Part shown: piece after piece, positions 27,595 through 36,640 of the stretch
Numbering within the stretch: position 1 is the first letter of the stretch
How the letters are laid out: every line of letters begins with the position of its first letter
Assembly (NCBI RefSeq): GCF_023015885.1
Contig: NZ_JALKBE010000001.1
Coordinates: 496,001 to 560,000 of the forward strand
Source: Aliiroseovarius sp. S1123
GTDB taxonomy: Bacteria > Pseudomonadota > Alphaproteobacteria > Rhodobacterales > Rhodobacteraceae
Direction: 5' to 3'
DNA: 64,000 nt
Position numbers and translations under genes: made by a program
The notes under the pieces: generated by a model
The model's input: the letters and a program-made list of their open reading frames with translations, nothing else
Told to the model about the DNA's origin: nothing
The model's database searches: none

Positions 27595-28962
27595 ATGAGC
27601 GGATTTGACTATGACCTCTTTGTAATCGGTGGCGGCTCGGGCGGCGTGCGCGCTGGCCGTGTGGCAGCCGAAGGCGGTGCGAAAGTGGCGCTGGCCGAAG
27701 AGTTCCGCATGGGCGGCACCTGTGTCATCCGTGGCTGCGTGCCGAAAAAGCTTATGGTCTTTGCCTCGCAGCATGGTCCGGCGGCTGCTGACGCTGCCGC
27801 ATATGGCTGGCAGGGCAATGCGCGTGGCGAATTTGACTGGAAGGGCACCTTCCGTCCCGCGCTTCATGCCGAGCTTGATCGGCTGGAAGGCATCTATACC
27901 CGCAACCTCGGCAACTCGGGGGCTGACATTTATAACGCCCGTGCGGTTGTCAAAGACGCCCACACGGTCGAGCTGTCAACGGGTGAAAGCTTTACTGCCA
28001 AGCACATCCTTGTGGCCACCGGTGGACGTCCCTTCATCCCGGATACGCCGGGCGCGGCCGAGCTGGGTATTACCTCGAACGAAGTGTTCAATCTGGAAGA
28101 CTTCCCGAAGCGCATTCTGATCGTGGGCGGCGGCTATATCGCAACCGAATTTGCCTGTATCTTCAACGGTCTGGGTAGCCATGTCGCCCAATGGTATCGC
28201 GGCGCACAGATTCTGCGCGGCTTTGACGACGAAGTGCGCGGCTTCTTGGCCGAACACATCCGCGAGCGCGGTGTGGACCTGCATGTCGGTCTTGAGGTTG
28301 AGCGGATGGAGGAACGTGACGGCGCAATTTGGGTGAAAGGTACGGATGGCCGTGAAGAGGTCTTTGATCAGGTGCTCTTTGCCACCGGGCGCGTGCCAAA
28401 CACCGACGGGTTGGGCCTTGAAGAAATCGGGGTGAAGCTGGGCCGTGGCGGGGAAGTGGTCGTGGATGACTACAGCCAGACCTCGGTCCCCTCGATCTAT
28501 GCGGTGGGCGATGTGACCAACCGGATCACGCTGACCCCGGTCGCCATTCGCGAAGGCATGGCGTTCGTCGAAACTGTCTTTAACGGCAATCCCACGAAGC
28601 CCGACCACGATAACGTCGCCTCAGCCGTGTTCACGCAACCGGAATACGGCACCGTTGGCATGTCCGAGGAAGATGCGCGTGCCCAAGAAAAGATCGACGT
28701 CTATTGCGCAGCCTTCCGCCCGATGCAGAAAAGTTTCATTGGATCGAACGAACGTGTTCTGTTCAAGCTGATCGTCAGCCAAGAGAGCCAGAAAGTATTG
28801 GGCGTGCATATCGTCGGCGACGGCGCGGGTGAGATGATCCAGCTGGCCGCCGTGGCCGTGAAAATGGGCGCGACCAAAGCAGATTTCGACCGCACGGTGG
28901 CCGTTCACCCGACCATGTCGGAAGAGATTGTGCTGATGAAGTCACCCACGCGCAGCGACTGA
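27595..28962 (+). CDS. gor: Glutathione-disulfide reductase
   Basis: An FAD-dependent pyridine nucleotide-disulfide oxidoreductase of 455 residues that reduces glutathione disulfide with NADPH. The FAD motif GGGSGG (about residues 11-16), the redox-active disulfide in GGTCVIRGCVPKK, an NAD(P)-binding GGGYIATEFA and the C-terminal HPTMSEE with the acid-base histidine are present. The ATG at 27595 lies 8 bases after GAAAGG and is preferred over the ATG at 27589. Plant-type Gor of alphaproteobacteria is the closest likeness. Confidence 0.95.
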   Translation: MSGFDYDLFVIGGGSGGVRAGRVAAEGGAKVALAEEFRMGGTCVIRGCVPKKLMVFASQHGPAAADAAAYGWQGNARGEFDWKGTFRPALHAELDRLEGIYTRNLGNSGADIYNARAVVKDAHTVELSTGESFTAKHILVATGGRPFIPDTPGAAELGITSNEVFNLEDFPKRILIVGGGYIATEFACIFNGLGSHVAQWYRGAQILRGFDDEVRGFLAEHIRERGVDLHVGLEVERMEERDGAIWVKGTDGREEVFDQVLFATGRVPNTDGLGLEEIGVKLGRGGEVVVDDYSQTSVPSIYAVGDVTNRITLTPVAIREGMAFVETVFNGNPTKPDHDNVASAVFTQPEYGTVGMSEEDARAQEKIDVYCAAFRPMQKSFIGSNERVLFKLIVSQESQKVLGVHIVGDGAGEMIQLAAVAVKMGATKADFDRTVAVHPTMSEEIVLMKSPTRSD

Positions 28963-29018
28963 TCTAGCAATAAGTGCATCTAAACATGTGAAAAGGGGGC
29001 GCATTGCGGTCCCTTTGC

Positions 29019-29047
29019 CTTGAAATTCTGTGCCCGAAGGGCCAGTT
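29019..29047 (+). promoter_or_regulatory. Possible RpoH (heat-shock) promoter of hflKC
   Basis: CTTGAAA at 29019-29025 matches the sigma-32 -35 box; after 16 bases CCAGTT is a weak match to the CCCATNT -10 box. The hflK start lies 45 bases further on. Weak evidence on its own. Confidence 0.35.
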
Positions 29048-29091
29048 ATGACCGCGAAACCCTGTTTTTAACACGGAAGGAATTGGACCAG

Positions 29092-30249
29092 ATGGCCAGC
29101 GATAATGGCGGTCCCTGGGGCGGCGGTGGAAACCGTGGCGGCTCTGACGGACGTCCCCCCTCGAACAATGATGGCAACCGCGGCGGCAACAATCGCCCCG
29201 GTGGAGATACCCCCCAGATCCCGGAAATCGACGAGCTGATGAAAAAAGGCCAAGAGCAACTGCGTGTGCTCATGGGTGGCCGTAGTGACGGTCGCAAAGG
29301 CGGCGGTCACGGCGGGCAAAGCTCGGGCGGTCCCAGCATTGGGCGCGGTTCGATCCTTCTGGTCGCACTGGTGGCGGCTGCGGTTTGGGTCTTTGCCAGC
29401 TTCTATCGCGTGGACACATCCGAGCAATCGGTCGAACTTCTGTTCGGCGAGCGTTATGGCGTTGGGCAAGAGGGTCTAAACTTCGCCCCGTGGCCCGTCG
29501 TGACCAAGGAAATCTATGCGACTACGCGTGAAAACGTCATCAACATTGGTGATGGTACCTCGGAAGGCCTGATGCTGACGGGGGACGAAAACATCGTCGA
29601 CATCGACTTCCAGGTTGTGTGGAACATTTCGGACATCGAAAAGTTCGTGTTCAATCTGGCCGCTCCGGAAAACACAATTCAAGCCGTGTCCGAATCCGCC
29701 ATGCGCGAGATTATCGCGCGTTCGCTTCTGGCGCCGATCCTGACCTCGGATCGTGGCGTCATTGCACAAGAACTGGAAGAACTGATTCAGGCAACTCTGG
29801 ATGGCTATCAATCGGGTGTGAACATTGTGCGTGTGAACTTTGACCGCGCCGACCCTCCTGCTGAAGTTATCGACAGCTTCCGTGAAGTGCAGGCTGCTGA
29901 ACAGACCCGCGATACGCTGCAGAAACAGGCCGACGCCTACGCCAACCGCGTCGTCGCGGCTGCCCGTGGTGAAGCCGCTCAGTTGGTGGAGCAGGCCGAA
30001 GGCTATCGTGCGCAGGTCGTGAACGAAGCCGAAGGTGAAGCCGCACGCTTCCTTGCCGTGTTCGAAGAATACCAGAAGGCGCAGGATATCACGCGCAAAC
30101 GCCTGTATCTGGAAACGCTGGAAAAAGTCATGTCCAGCGTCGACAAGGTCATTCTGGATGAAGCTATCAGTGGCGGAAGCGGCGTCGTGCCCTATCTGCC
30201 CCTGAACGAGCTGAACAAATCGCAATCCAACAGCGGAGGGTCGAACTGA
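29092..30249 (+). CDS. hflK: FtsH protease modulator HflK
   Basis: HflK, 385 residues, a SPFH/band 7 membrane protein that with HflC forms a large periplasmic cage around the FtsH protease. A glycine-, asparagine- and arginine-rich cytoplasmic N-terminus of about 80 residues precedes one membrane helix (about 85-105); the SPFH domain follows, then a long Ala/Glu-rich coiled coil with QADAYANRVVAAARGEAAQL. The ATG at 29092 has GGAAGG upstream. Stop and start of hflK and hflC overlap (TGATG). Confidence 0.95.
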   Translation: MASDNGGPWGGGGNRGGSDGRPPSNNDGNRGGNNRPGGDTPQIPEIDELMKKGQEQLRVLMGGRSDGRKGGGHGGQSSGGPSIGRGSILLVALVAAAVWVFASFYRVDTSEQSVELLFGERYGVGQEGLNFAPWPVVTKEIYATTRENVINIGDGTSEGLMLTGDENIVDIDFQVVWNISDIEKFVFNLAAPENTIQAVSESAMREIIARSLLAPILTSDRGVIAQELEELIQATLDGYQSGVNIVRVNFDRADPPAEVIDSFREVQAAEQTRDTLQKQADAYANRVVAAARGEAAQLVEQAEGYRAQVVNEAEGEAARFLAVFEEYQKAQDITRKRLYLETLEKVMSSVDKVILDEAISGGSGVVPYLPLNELNKSQSNSGGSN

Positions 30250-31121
30250 TGAAACGTACTCAAATCGGTCTTTTTGTCCTGTTCGCTCTGGTCGTTGGTG
30301 CGTTGCAGGCGGTCTATATTATTGATGAACGGCAGACCGCTCTGCGTCTGTGGTTTGGTGAGGTGACCGCCGAGATCCGCGAGCCGGGCCTGAACTTTAA
30401 AGTTCCTTTCCTACACGAGATCGTAAAGTACGACGACCGTATCCTGCCGCTGGACACGCGAAAGCTTGAGGTTACCCCGGCCGATGGTCGGCGTCTTGAG
30501 GTCGATGCATTTGCCCGTTGGCGCATTGCGGATGCCAAGCAATTCCGCCGTGCAGTTGGCGCAAGCTCGATCGAAGGTGCTCGTCCGCGTCTTGAGCGGA
30601 TCCTGAACGCTGAATTGCGTGAGGTTCTGGGTAAGGTGAACTCTGGCGCTGTTCTGTCTGCTGACCGTGTCGTGTTGATGAACCAGATCCGTGATCAGGC
30701 GCGTGCGCAGGCGTTGTCGCTTGGCGTTGATATCGTTGACGTGCGGATCAAGCGCGCCGACCTGCCCAAGCAAAACCTTGAAGCCACCTTTGAGCGGATG
30801 CGCGCCGAGCGTCAGCGTCTGGCAGCAGACGAGATCGCCCGTGGTAACGAAGCTGCTCAGCGTCTGCGTGCGACCGCAGATCGTACCGTGGTGGAAACCG
30901 TGTCGGAAGCCCGCAAGAACGCTCAGATCGTGCGTGGTGAGGCGGACGCCCGCCGTACCGCTATTCTGGCCGAAGCGCTGGGCCGTGACGCCGAGTTCTT
31001 TACCTTCCTGCGCTCGCTGGAAGCCTATGAGAAATCTCTGACCACTGGAAATTCGTCGTTGGTGATTTCACCGGATAGCGAATTCTTCGACTATCTGGAA
31101 TCGGAGAAAGGCCGGCAATGA
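30249..31121 (+). CDS. hflC: FtsH protease modulator HflC
   Basis: HflC, 290 residues, partner of HflK. An N-terminal membrane anchor (about 5-24) is followed by the SPFH domain with DERQTALRLWFGEV and KVPFLHEIVKYDDRILPLDT, then an Ala/Arg/Glu-rich coiled coil. The start overlaps the stop of hflK by one base and its own stop overlaps the start of the DUF2065 gene by four, so three genes form one translational unit. Confidence 0.95.
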   Translation: MKRTQIGLFVLFALVVGALQAVYIIDERQTALRLWFGEVTAEIREPGLNFKVPFLHEIVKYDDRILPLDTRKLEVTPADGRRLEVDAFARWRIADAKQFRRAVGASSIEGARPRLERILNAELREVLGKVNSGAVLSADRVVLMNQIRDQARAQALSLGVDIVDVRIKRADLPKQNLEATFERMRAERQRLAADEIARGNEAAQRLRATADRTVVETVSEARKNAQIVRGEADARRTAILAEALGRDAEFFTFLRSLEAYEKSLTTGNSSLVISPDSEFFDYLESEKGRQ

Positions 31122-31309
31122 GCCTTGTTTTACTAGGTATCGGGCTTGTGCTCGTGATCGAGGGGCTGGTGTTCGCACTGGCCCCTTCGCGTCTGGATGA
31201 TTTGGTACAGATGATGGCGGCCATGTCACGGGATCAGCGGCGCATGATCGGATTGGTCGCATTGGCGCTTGGTGTGCTCTTGGTCTGGCTGTCTGGGGCC
31301 GGGACATAA
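31118..31309 (+). CDS. DUF2065 family small membrane protein
   Basis: A 63-residue protein with two hydrophobic helices separated by a short charged loop containing MSRDQRRMIGLVAL. The family (DUF2065, YjeT-like) is commonly encoded right after hflKC, as here with a 4-base overlap, suggesting that it belongs with the FtsH-HflKC complex. Its function is not known. Confidence 0.85.
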   Translation: MSLVLLGIGLVLVIEGLVFALAPSRLDDLVQMMAAMSRDQRRMIGLVALALGVLLVWLSGAGT

Positions 31310-31457
31310 TTCCGGCCTGACCGCTCACGCCGTGTTACGCATGTTCACATAGCGGTGAGGTCGCCGCCCAAACTTTGCGTTGCGCTTTTCGGCTCCTATC
31401 TAGAGACTATCATTTAAACGGATGGTTTATCCGGTAGATATCGAAAAGGAGAGTAGT

Positions 31458-32951
31458 GTGAGAGCGCAGGCATACGCCTTAAGGCAGGTGCAGACAGAGT
31501 ATTATCGGGGCTTTGTGGCCCTGATCCTTGCGGTCGCCACATTGTTGGCAACATCCCTTCGTGCAGATGCGCGCGGCGCACCAGAAAGCTTTGCTGATCT
31601 GGCGGAACAGGTCAGTCCCGCCGTGGTGAACATCACGACCTCGACGATTGTAGCAGGGCGCGAAGGCGGGCCGCAGCCGATGATTCCGGAAGGCAGCCCC
31701 TTTGAAGAATTTTTCCGCGATTTCCTTGACCGCAACCAACAAGGCCCTAACGGCGGCGAACCTCAGCAGCGTCAACGCCGCAGTCAGGCGCTGGGCTCGG
31801 GTTTTGTGATCTCCGAAGACGGGTTCATCGTCACCAACAACCACGTGATTGAAGGGGCAGATGAGATCCTGATCGAATTCTTCGACCGCGAAGACCAACT
31901 GGAAGCCAAGGTTGTTGGCACCGATCCAAACACCGACATCGCGCTTCTGAAAGTCGAAAGCGACGCGCCGCTGGCTTATGTCAGCTTTGGTGACAGCGAC
32001 ATTATGCGCGTTGGCGATTGGGTCATGGCCGTTGGCAACCCGCTGGGGCAGGGTTTCTCGGTTTCGGCCGGGATCGTGTCGCAGCGCAACCGCGAGCTGT
32101 CGGGCAGCTATGACGACTACATTCAGACCGATGCCGCGATTAACCGTGGCAACTCGGGCGGTCCGCTGTTCAACATGGATGGACAGGTGATTGGCGTGAA
32201 CACTGCGATTCTCAGCCCCAATGGTGGCTCGATCGGGATCGGCTTTGCCATGTCTTCGGCCGTGGTGGATCGTGTGGTTGGTCAGCTGAAAGAATTCGGC
32301 GAAACCCGTCGCGGTTGGCTGGGCGTGCGCATTCAGGACATCACCGATGACATTGCCGAAGCACTGGGTCTGGAAAGCACCGATGGTGCGCTGGTGACGG
32401 ATGTGCCGGATGGCCCTGCGAAAGAGGCAGGTATTCAGGTCAATGACGTGATCCTGAGTTTCGACGGTGTTGATGTCACGGATTCAGGCGAACTGGTCCG
32501 CACCGTAGGCAACGCACCGGTTGGCAAGGCCGTGCGCGTGATGATCCTGCGGGACGGCAAGACGGAAACTATCAAGGTGACCCTTGGTCGTCGTGAAGAT
32601 GCCGTGGCCGCATCGAACACTACCGATGAAGAGCCCTCAGCCCCTGCTGAACCCAGCAAGTTGCTGGGCATGTCGCTGGCACCGCTGGATGACAGCACCC
32701 GCGAAGCACTGGGCCTGAACCCCGGTGAAGACGGTCTAGCCGTTTTGGACATCGACGAAGACACCGAAGCGTTCGAAAAAGGCATCCGTGCGGGTGACCT
32801 GATCTCGGAAGCAGGGCAGCAGCCTGTTGCCACGATTGAGGATCTCGAGGCCAGCCTGCAAGTCGCCCGCGACGGTGGTCGCAAATCGGTCCTGCTTTTG
32901 GTCCGTCGGGATGGCAATCCGCGCTTTGTCGCGCTGTCGCTGGAGGAGTAA
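31458..32951 (+). CDS. Do-family periplasmic serine endoprotease (DegP/HtrA-like)
   Basis: A 497-residue envelope quality-control protease. A signal peptide of about 40 residues (GFVALILAVATLLATSLRA then DARG) is followed by the trypsin-like domain with the intact triad His129 (TNNHVIEG), Asp160 (NTDIALLK) and Ser233 (GNSGGP), and two PDZ domains at roughly 280-370 and 400-495. I chose GTG at 31458 because AAGGAGAG lies 5 bases upstream; the ATG at 31422 is possible. It follows hflKC by 148 bases, so two membrane proteolysis systems are neighbours. Confidence 0.95.
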   Translation: MRAQAYALRQVQTEYYRGFVALILAVATLLATSLRADARGAPESFADLAEQVSPAVVNITTSTIVAGREGGPQPMIPEGSPFEEFFRDFLDRNQQGPNGGEPQQRQRRSQALGSGFVISEDGFIVTNNHVIEGADEILIEFFDREDQLEAKVVGTDPNTDIALLKVESDAPLAYVSFGDSDIMRVGDWVMAVGNPLGQGFSVSAGIVSQRNRELSGSYDDYIQTDAAINRGNSGGPLFNMDGQVIGVNTAILSPNGGSIGIGFAMSSAVVDRVVGQLKEFGETRRGWLGVRIQDITDDIAEALGLESTDGALVTDVPDGPAKEAGIQVNDVILSFDGVDVTDSGELVRTVGNAPVGKAVRVMILRDGKTETIKVTLGRREDAVAASNTTDEEPSAPAEPSKLLGMSLAPLDDSTREALGLNPGEDGLAVLDIDEDTEAFEKGIRAGDLISEAGQQPVATIEDLEASLQVARDGGRKSVLLLVRRDGNPRFVALSLEE

Positions 32952-32968
32952 ACCCGGGCAAGAAATTT

Positions 32969-32991
32969 CCCGCCGGATCTGATCTGGCGGG
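32969..32991 (+). terminator. Hairpin after the Do protease gene
   Basis: CCCGCC / GGCGGG with an 11-base loop, 18 bases after the stop; it precedes the stronger terminator at 33001. Confidence 0.45.
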
Positions 32992-33000
32992 CAAAACAAA

Positions 33001-33026
33001 ACCCGCGCTGGGTAAGCGCGGGTTTT
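33001..33026. terminator. Bidirectional terminator between the Do protease and DUF1127 genes
   Basis: ACCCGCGCT / AGCGCGGGT stem with a five-base loop, AAAACAAA on the left and TTTT on the right; serves both convergent genes. Confidence 0.85.
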
Positions 33027-33088
33027 ACTTTGCGTCTGCGTCTGATCGTAGGACGTTCAGTGCAAACGTATTCGCGAGTGGCGAAGTC

Positions 33089-33283
33089 TTAGATTGCGTC
33101 GATGTCGCCGCGGCACAGCCCGATATCATCAAGCTCGCGATCCGTCAGTTTCGACAGTGCGTTGCGGGTCTCGCGAGCGTCATTCCAGGCGACCACTGCG
33201 GCAACAATACCGCGCATGGCGTCGGACAGACGGCCCCCGAAGACGCCGTGGGTTACGGGAGTCATGGTTTCGAAAGCAGCCAT
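33089..33283 (-). CDS. DUF1127 domain small protein
   Basis: A 64-residue protein ending with the arginine/aspartate-rich DUF1127 helix pair LSKLTDRELDDIGLCRGDI. In alphaproteobacteria such proteins are small regulators that bind RNA or affect phosphate and carbon metabolism and stress. The ATG at 33281-33283 has AAGGACA at a good distance; the much longer frame to 33601 has no ribosome-binding site and is antisense to the ruvC leader. It is a single-gene unit convergent with the Do protease gene. Confidence 0.88.
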   Translation of the reverse strand: MAAFETMTPVTHGVFGGRLSDAMRGIVAAVVAWNDARETRNALSKLTDRELDDIGLCRGDIDAI

Positions 33284-33639
33284 TTTCGTGTCCTTCACAA
33301 AAAAGAGGTTGGGCGAGCTGAATTGCTCTGAAGCGCCATCTAGGACCGAAAAACCCATGCGACAAGCGCGGTTTTTGCATGTCCCATATGCGTTTTGTGC
33401 AATGGGTCGCTTTCGGAAATTGCGATGTCGAATTTGGTCGGAATCTGGTAAGAAATCTCTCCTGTCAGTGAGGCGGGCCAACAGGTTTTTTGTTCGTGTT
33501 TTATTGGTTCTGGTTTTTGAAACGGCTCGCAAGACTGACATGCGCAAATCTCGCTGGCCTATGTTCTTGTTTCGTGCTAATTCTGAAGGCGCAACGAACA
33601 AGCGCCGAAAAGGCGCGAAACAGCAGAGCAGGGCAGGAT
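33284..33639. other. Gene-free region between the DUF1127 gene and ruvC
   Basis: These 356 bases should hold the divergent promoters of the DUF1127 gene and of ruvC. An in-frame extension of ruvC back to 33490 encodes aromatic- and basic-rich residues without a ribosome-binding site, so I treat it as non-coding. Apart from a near-match to an SOS box at 33563 I see no tRNA, terminator or riboswitch here. Confidence 0.5.
33563..33577 (+). promoter_or_regulatory. Near-match to an alphaproteobacterial LexA box upstream of ruvC
   Basis: GTTC-N7-GTGC, one mismatch from the GTTC-N7-GTTC LexA operator known from alphaproteobacteria, 63 bases before the ruvC start. SOS control of ruvCAB is plausible but a single near-match can occur by chance. 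Confidence 0.3.
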
Positions 33640-34146
33640 ATGCGCATCATTGGCATCGACCCGGGACTTCGAAACATGGGTTGGGGTGTTGTGGACACCG
33701 CGGGGACGCGTCTGTCGCATGTCGCCAATGGCGTTTGCCTGTCCCGAACGGGGGATCTGGCGTCGCGGCTTCTGTCTTTGCATGAACAGCTGACCGAGGT
33801 GGTGGTGCGGTTTCAGCCGGATACCGCAGCGGTCGAGCAGACCTTCGTGAACAAGGATGCGGTTGGCACGCTGAAGCTGGGACAGGCACGCGGTATCGCG
33901 CTGTTGGTGCCGGCGCAGGCGGGACTGAGCATTGGCGAATACGCCCCCAACGCGGTGAAGAAAGCCGTGGTTGGCGTGGGCCACGCCGACAAAAAACAAG
34001 TGGATCACATGGTGCGGATGCAATTGCCGGGCGTGCAGATCACCGGGCCGGACGCGGCGGATGCTTTGGCGATTGCCATCTGCCATTCCTTCCACGCACA
34101 AAACGCAGGACGGCTTGAGGCCGCAGTGAAAAGGGCGACAGCATGA
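33640..34146 (+). CDS. ruvC: Holliday junction resolvase RuvC
   Basis: RuvC, 168 residues, the endonuclease that resolves Holliday junctions after RuvAB branch migration. All four catalytic acids are seen at the positions known for E. coli: Asp7 (GIDPG), Glu66 (AAVEQTF), Asp138 and Asp141 (GPDAADALA). The ATG at 33640 gives the standard MRIIGIDPG start. It overlaps ruvA by 4 bases. Confidence 0.98.
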   Translation: MRIIGIDPGLRNMGWGVVDTAGTRLSHVANGVCLSRTGDLASRLLSLHEQLTEVVVRFQPDTAAVEQTFVNKDAVGTLKLGQARGIALLVPAQAGLSIGEYAPNAVKKAVVGVGHADKKQVDHMVRMQLPGVQITGPDAADALAIAICHSFHAQNAGRLEAAVKRATA

Positions 34147-34829
34147 TTGGACGGATCGCAGGACGCATTGACTATCGGGCTGAGGATCACGTGCTGATTG
34201 ACGTGAAGGGCGTGGGCTATCTGGTCTATGTCTCGGACCGGACCATGTCGGCGCTGCCGGGAAATGGCGAGGCCGTGGCGCTTTATACCGACCTGTTGGT
34301 ACGGGAAGACAACTTGCAGCTGTTCGGCTTTACCTCGCTGGTCGAGAAAGAATGGCATCGCCTTTTGATGAGCGTGCAGGGCGTGGGGGCGAAAGCCTCG
34401 ATGGCCATTCTAGGCACGCTGGGGGCAGATGGCGTCAGCCGCGCGATTGCTTTGGGGGATTGGAACGCGGTGAAAGCGGCCAAGGGGATTGGCCCCAAAA
34501 CCGGGCAGCGCGTGGTGAACGAACTGAAAGACAAAGCGGCAAGTGTTATGGCACTGGCAGGGGCAGGGGGTAGCACCGGTGCTGCACCGGTTGTTGATGC
34601 AGACGACGCCGTAATCGAAGTCGCAACGCCCGCGCCTGCACCCACCGTTCCTAATACACCCAATGCTGATCCCGCCGCGCAGGCCGAAGCTCTGTCGGCC
34701 CTGACCAATCTGGGCTACGCCCCGGGCGAGGCTGCCTCGGCCGTGGCGCAGGCCTTGGGTGACGATCCGAGGCTGAACACCGCCGGGTTGATCCGTGCGG
34801 CGCTGAAACTGCTTGCGCCCAAAGGCTAA
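34143..34829 (+). CDS. ruvA: Holliday junction branch migration protein RuvA
   Basis: RuvA, 228 residues, binds the four-way junction and loads the RuvB motor. The N-terminal OB-fold ([11 protein letters not shown]) is followed by helix-hairpin-helix motifs with [13 protein letters not shown] and [18 protein letters not shown], then a flexible Ala/Pro/Thr-rich linker (about 145-180) and the C-terminal RuvB-binding three-helix domain ([15 protein letters not shown]). The linker is somewhat longer than in E. coli. Confidence 0.98.
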   Translation: MIGRIAGRIDYRAEDHVLIDVKGVGYLVYVSDRTMSALPGNGEAVALYTDLLVREDNLQLFGFTSLVEKEWHRLLMSVQGVGAKASMAILGTLGADGVSRAIALGDWNAVKAAKGIGPKTGQRVVNELKDKAASVMALAGAGGSTGAAPVVDADDAVIEVATPAPAPTVPNTPNADPAAQAEALSALTNLGYAPGEAASAVAQALGDDPRLNTAGLIRAALKLLAPKG

Positions 34830-34847
34830 GGGTTGAAGGATTAACTT

Positions 34848-35909
34848 ATGTCGAATTCGGACCCCGCTTTCAGCCCTGATCCTACGCTGCGTCCTGCGCC
34901 CACGCCGCAAGAGCGTGCAGAAGTGGATCGTGCCCTGCGCCCGCAGGCGCTTGGCGATTTCATCGGTCAGGCCGAGGCCCGCGCCAACCTGCGCGTCTTC
35001 ATCGAAAGTGCCCGCCGCCGAAACGAGGCGATGGACCATGTGCTGTTCCACGGCCCGCCCGGTCTGGGCAAAACCACTCTGGCGCAGATCATGGCGCGCG
35101 AGCTTGGGGTGAACTTCCGCATGACCTCGGGGCCGGTGTTGGCCAAGGCGGGCGATCTGGCGGCGATCCTGACCAATCTGGAAGCAAATGACGTCTTGTT
35201 CATTGACGAGATTCACCGCTTGAACCCCGTCGTTGAAGAAGTGCTCTATCCCGCGCTTGAGGATTTTGAGCTGGATCTGGTGATTGGCGAAGGCCCTGCC
35301 GCGCGCACCGTGCGGATTGAGCTTCAGCCGTTTACGCTGGTCGGCGCGACCACCCGTTTGGGCCTGTTGACAACGCCCCTGCGTGACCGTTTTGGCATTC
35401 CGACGCGGCTTCAGTTCTATACCGTGGATGAACTGCACGAGATCGTCTCGCGCAATGCTGTGAAGTTGGGTGCACCTGCAGACGTAGATGGCGCGCACGA
35501 AATTGCCAAACGCGCCCGCGGTACACCTCGGATCGCGGGTCGTCTGTTGCGCCGCGTGGTGGATTTCGCCGTGGTCGAAGGCGACGGGCGTATCACGCGC
35601 GATATAGCGGATAACGCTCTGACCCGGTTGGGTGTGGACAATCTGGGCCTTGATGGTGCGGACCGGCGCTATATGGGCCTGATGGCTGAACACTATGGCG
35701 GCGGCCCAGTGGGGATCGAAACGCTGTCTGCTGCCCTGTCGGAAAGCCGTGATGCGCTGGAAGAGGTGATCGAACCCTATCTGTTGCAGCAAGGCCTGAT
35801 CCAACGCACCCCGCGTGGTCGGATGCTGGGGCAGCGCGCGTGGCGGCATCTTGGGCTTGAGGCGCCGAAGGTCGAGCAGAAGGTTCAAGGGCAATTGTTC
35901 GAGGGATAA
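34848..35909 (+). CDS. ruvB: Holliday junction branch migration ATPase RuvB
   Basis: RuvB, 353 residues, AAA+ hexameric motor for branch migration. Walker [11 protein letters not shown], Walker B LFIDEIHR, the sensor segment [20 protein letters not shown] and the C-terminal winged helix with QRTPRGR are present. It starts 18 bases after ruvA and completes the ruvCAB operon. Confidence 0.98.
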   Translation: MSNSDPAFSPDPTLRPAPTPQERAEVDRALRPQALGDFIGQAEARANLRVFIESARRRNEAMDHVLFHGPPGLGKTTLAQIMARELGVNFRMTSGPVLAKAGDLAAILTNLEANDVLFIDEIHRLNPVVEEVLYPALEDFELDLVIGEGPAARTVRIELQPFTLVGATTRLGLLTTPLRDRFGIPTRLQFYTVDELHEIVSRNAVKLGAPADVDGAHEIAKRARGTPRIAGRLLRRVVDFAVVEGDGRITRDIADNALTRLGVDNLGLDGADRRYMGLMAEHYGGGPVGIETLSAALSESRDALEEVIEPYLLQQGLIQRTPRGRMLGQRAWRHLGLEAPKVEQKVQGQLFEG

Positions 35910-35965
35910 GTCTTGCAACGGGACGCTGCCTGCGCGACACACAGCGCCGAGTAAGGAGATCGCCC

Positions 35966-36640
35966 ATGACCGACGCCCCACAGATGACGCTTATGACCCC
36001 CGAAGATGTCACCGCGCATTTCACGCGACCCGATGGCAGTTTCACCTTTGCCCGCTGGGGCCGTCCAATTGTGCCGGTGGTCTTCGGCGTCGAGGAAGAA
36101 ACACTCGAGATCGTTAAGGGTGCAATCGAGGCGGTTGTGGTTCTGGCCGGTCACAAGATGGCCGAGACCGATCCCGAACTGGGCGCCAACCTGATGGTGT
36201 TCTTCTTCCGGGACTGGGACGAGCTTTTGGACGTTCCGAAACTGGGCGAGATGATCCCGGATCTTGAGCCTCTTGTCCCGCGACTGAAAGCCGCCGGAGC
36301 CAGCCAATACCGTGCATTCCGGTTCGACAATGACGGGGCCATTCAGGCCTGTTTCACTTTTGTATGCATGTCGGGCGAGATGGCCGAGCAACCCGCCGAA
36401 AGCATCGCTTTGGCGCAGGCGGTGCAGGCCGTGATTTTGTGGGGCGAGGGCGCGTTTGGCGCGAAAAGTCCCTTGGCCTTGCTACCCGATGGCCAGACCA
36501 TCCTACGCCCGGAAATCGCAGCCCTGATCAAAGCGGCCTATGATCCGATCCTGCCGCCTTGTGCGGGAGATGCATCTCATGCCTTGCGCATGTTTGCGCG
36601 GATGCAGGTGGTGGTGCCCGAGGGTGAAACGCAGCATTGA
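35966..36640 (+). CDS. Conserved protein of unknown function in the ruv-tol block
   Basis: A 224-residue, probably cytosolic protein that I cannot assign to a family. It starts with AAGGAG well placed, has no signal peptide or membrane helix, shows a GSFTFARWGRPIVPVVFGVE segment, an acidic middle (FFRDWDELLDVPKLGEM) and a cysteine-containing ACFTFVC, and ends with a helical DASHALRMFARMQ. It is placed between ruvB and thpR and overlaps thpR by 4 bases, so it is certainly expressed with the block. Codon use looks like its neighbours. Confidence 0.75.
   Translation: MTDAPQMTLMTPEDVTAHFTRPDGSFTFARWGRPIVPVVFGVEEETLEIVKGAIEAVVVLAGHKMAETDPELGANLMVFFFRDWDELLDVPKLGEMIPDLEPLVPRLKAAGASQYRAFRFDNDGAIQACFTFVCMSGEMAEQPAESIALAQAVQAVILWGEGAFGAKSPLALLPDGQTILRPEIAALIKAAYDPILPPCAGDASHALRMFARMQVVVPEGETQH

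Noticed and set aside
33490-33639. N-terminal extension of RuvC by 50 residues
   Set aside because: RuvC starts at MRIIGIDPG with the catalytic aspartate at residue 7 as in E. coli; the extension lacks a ribosome-binding site.
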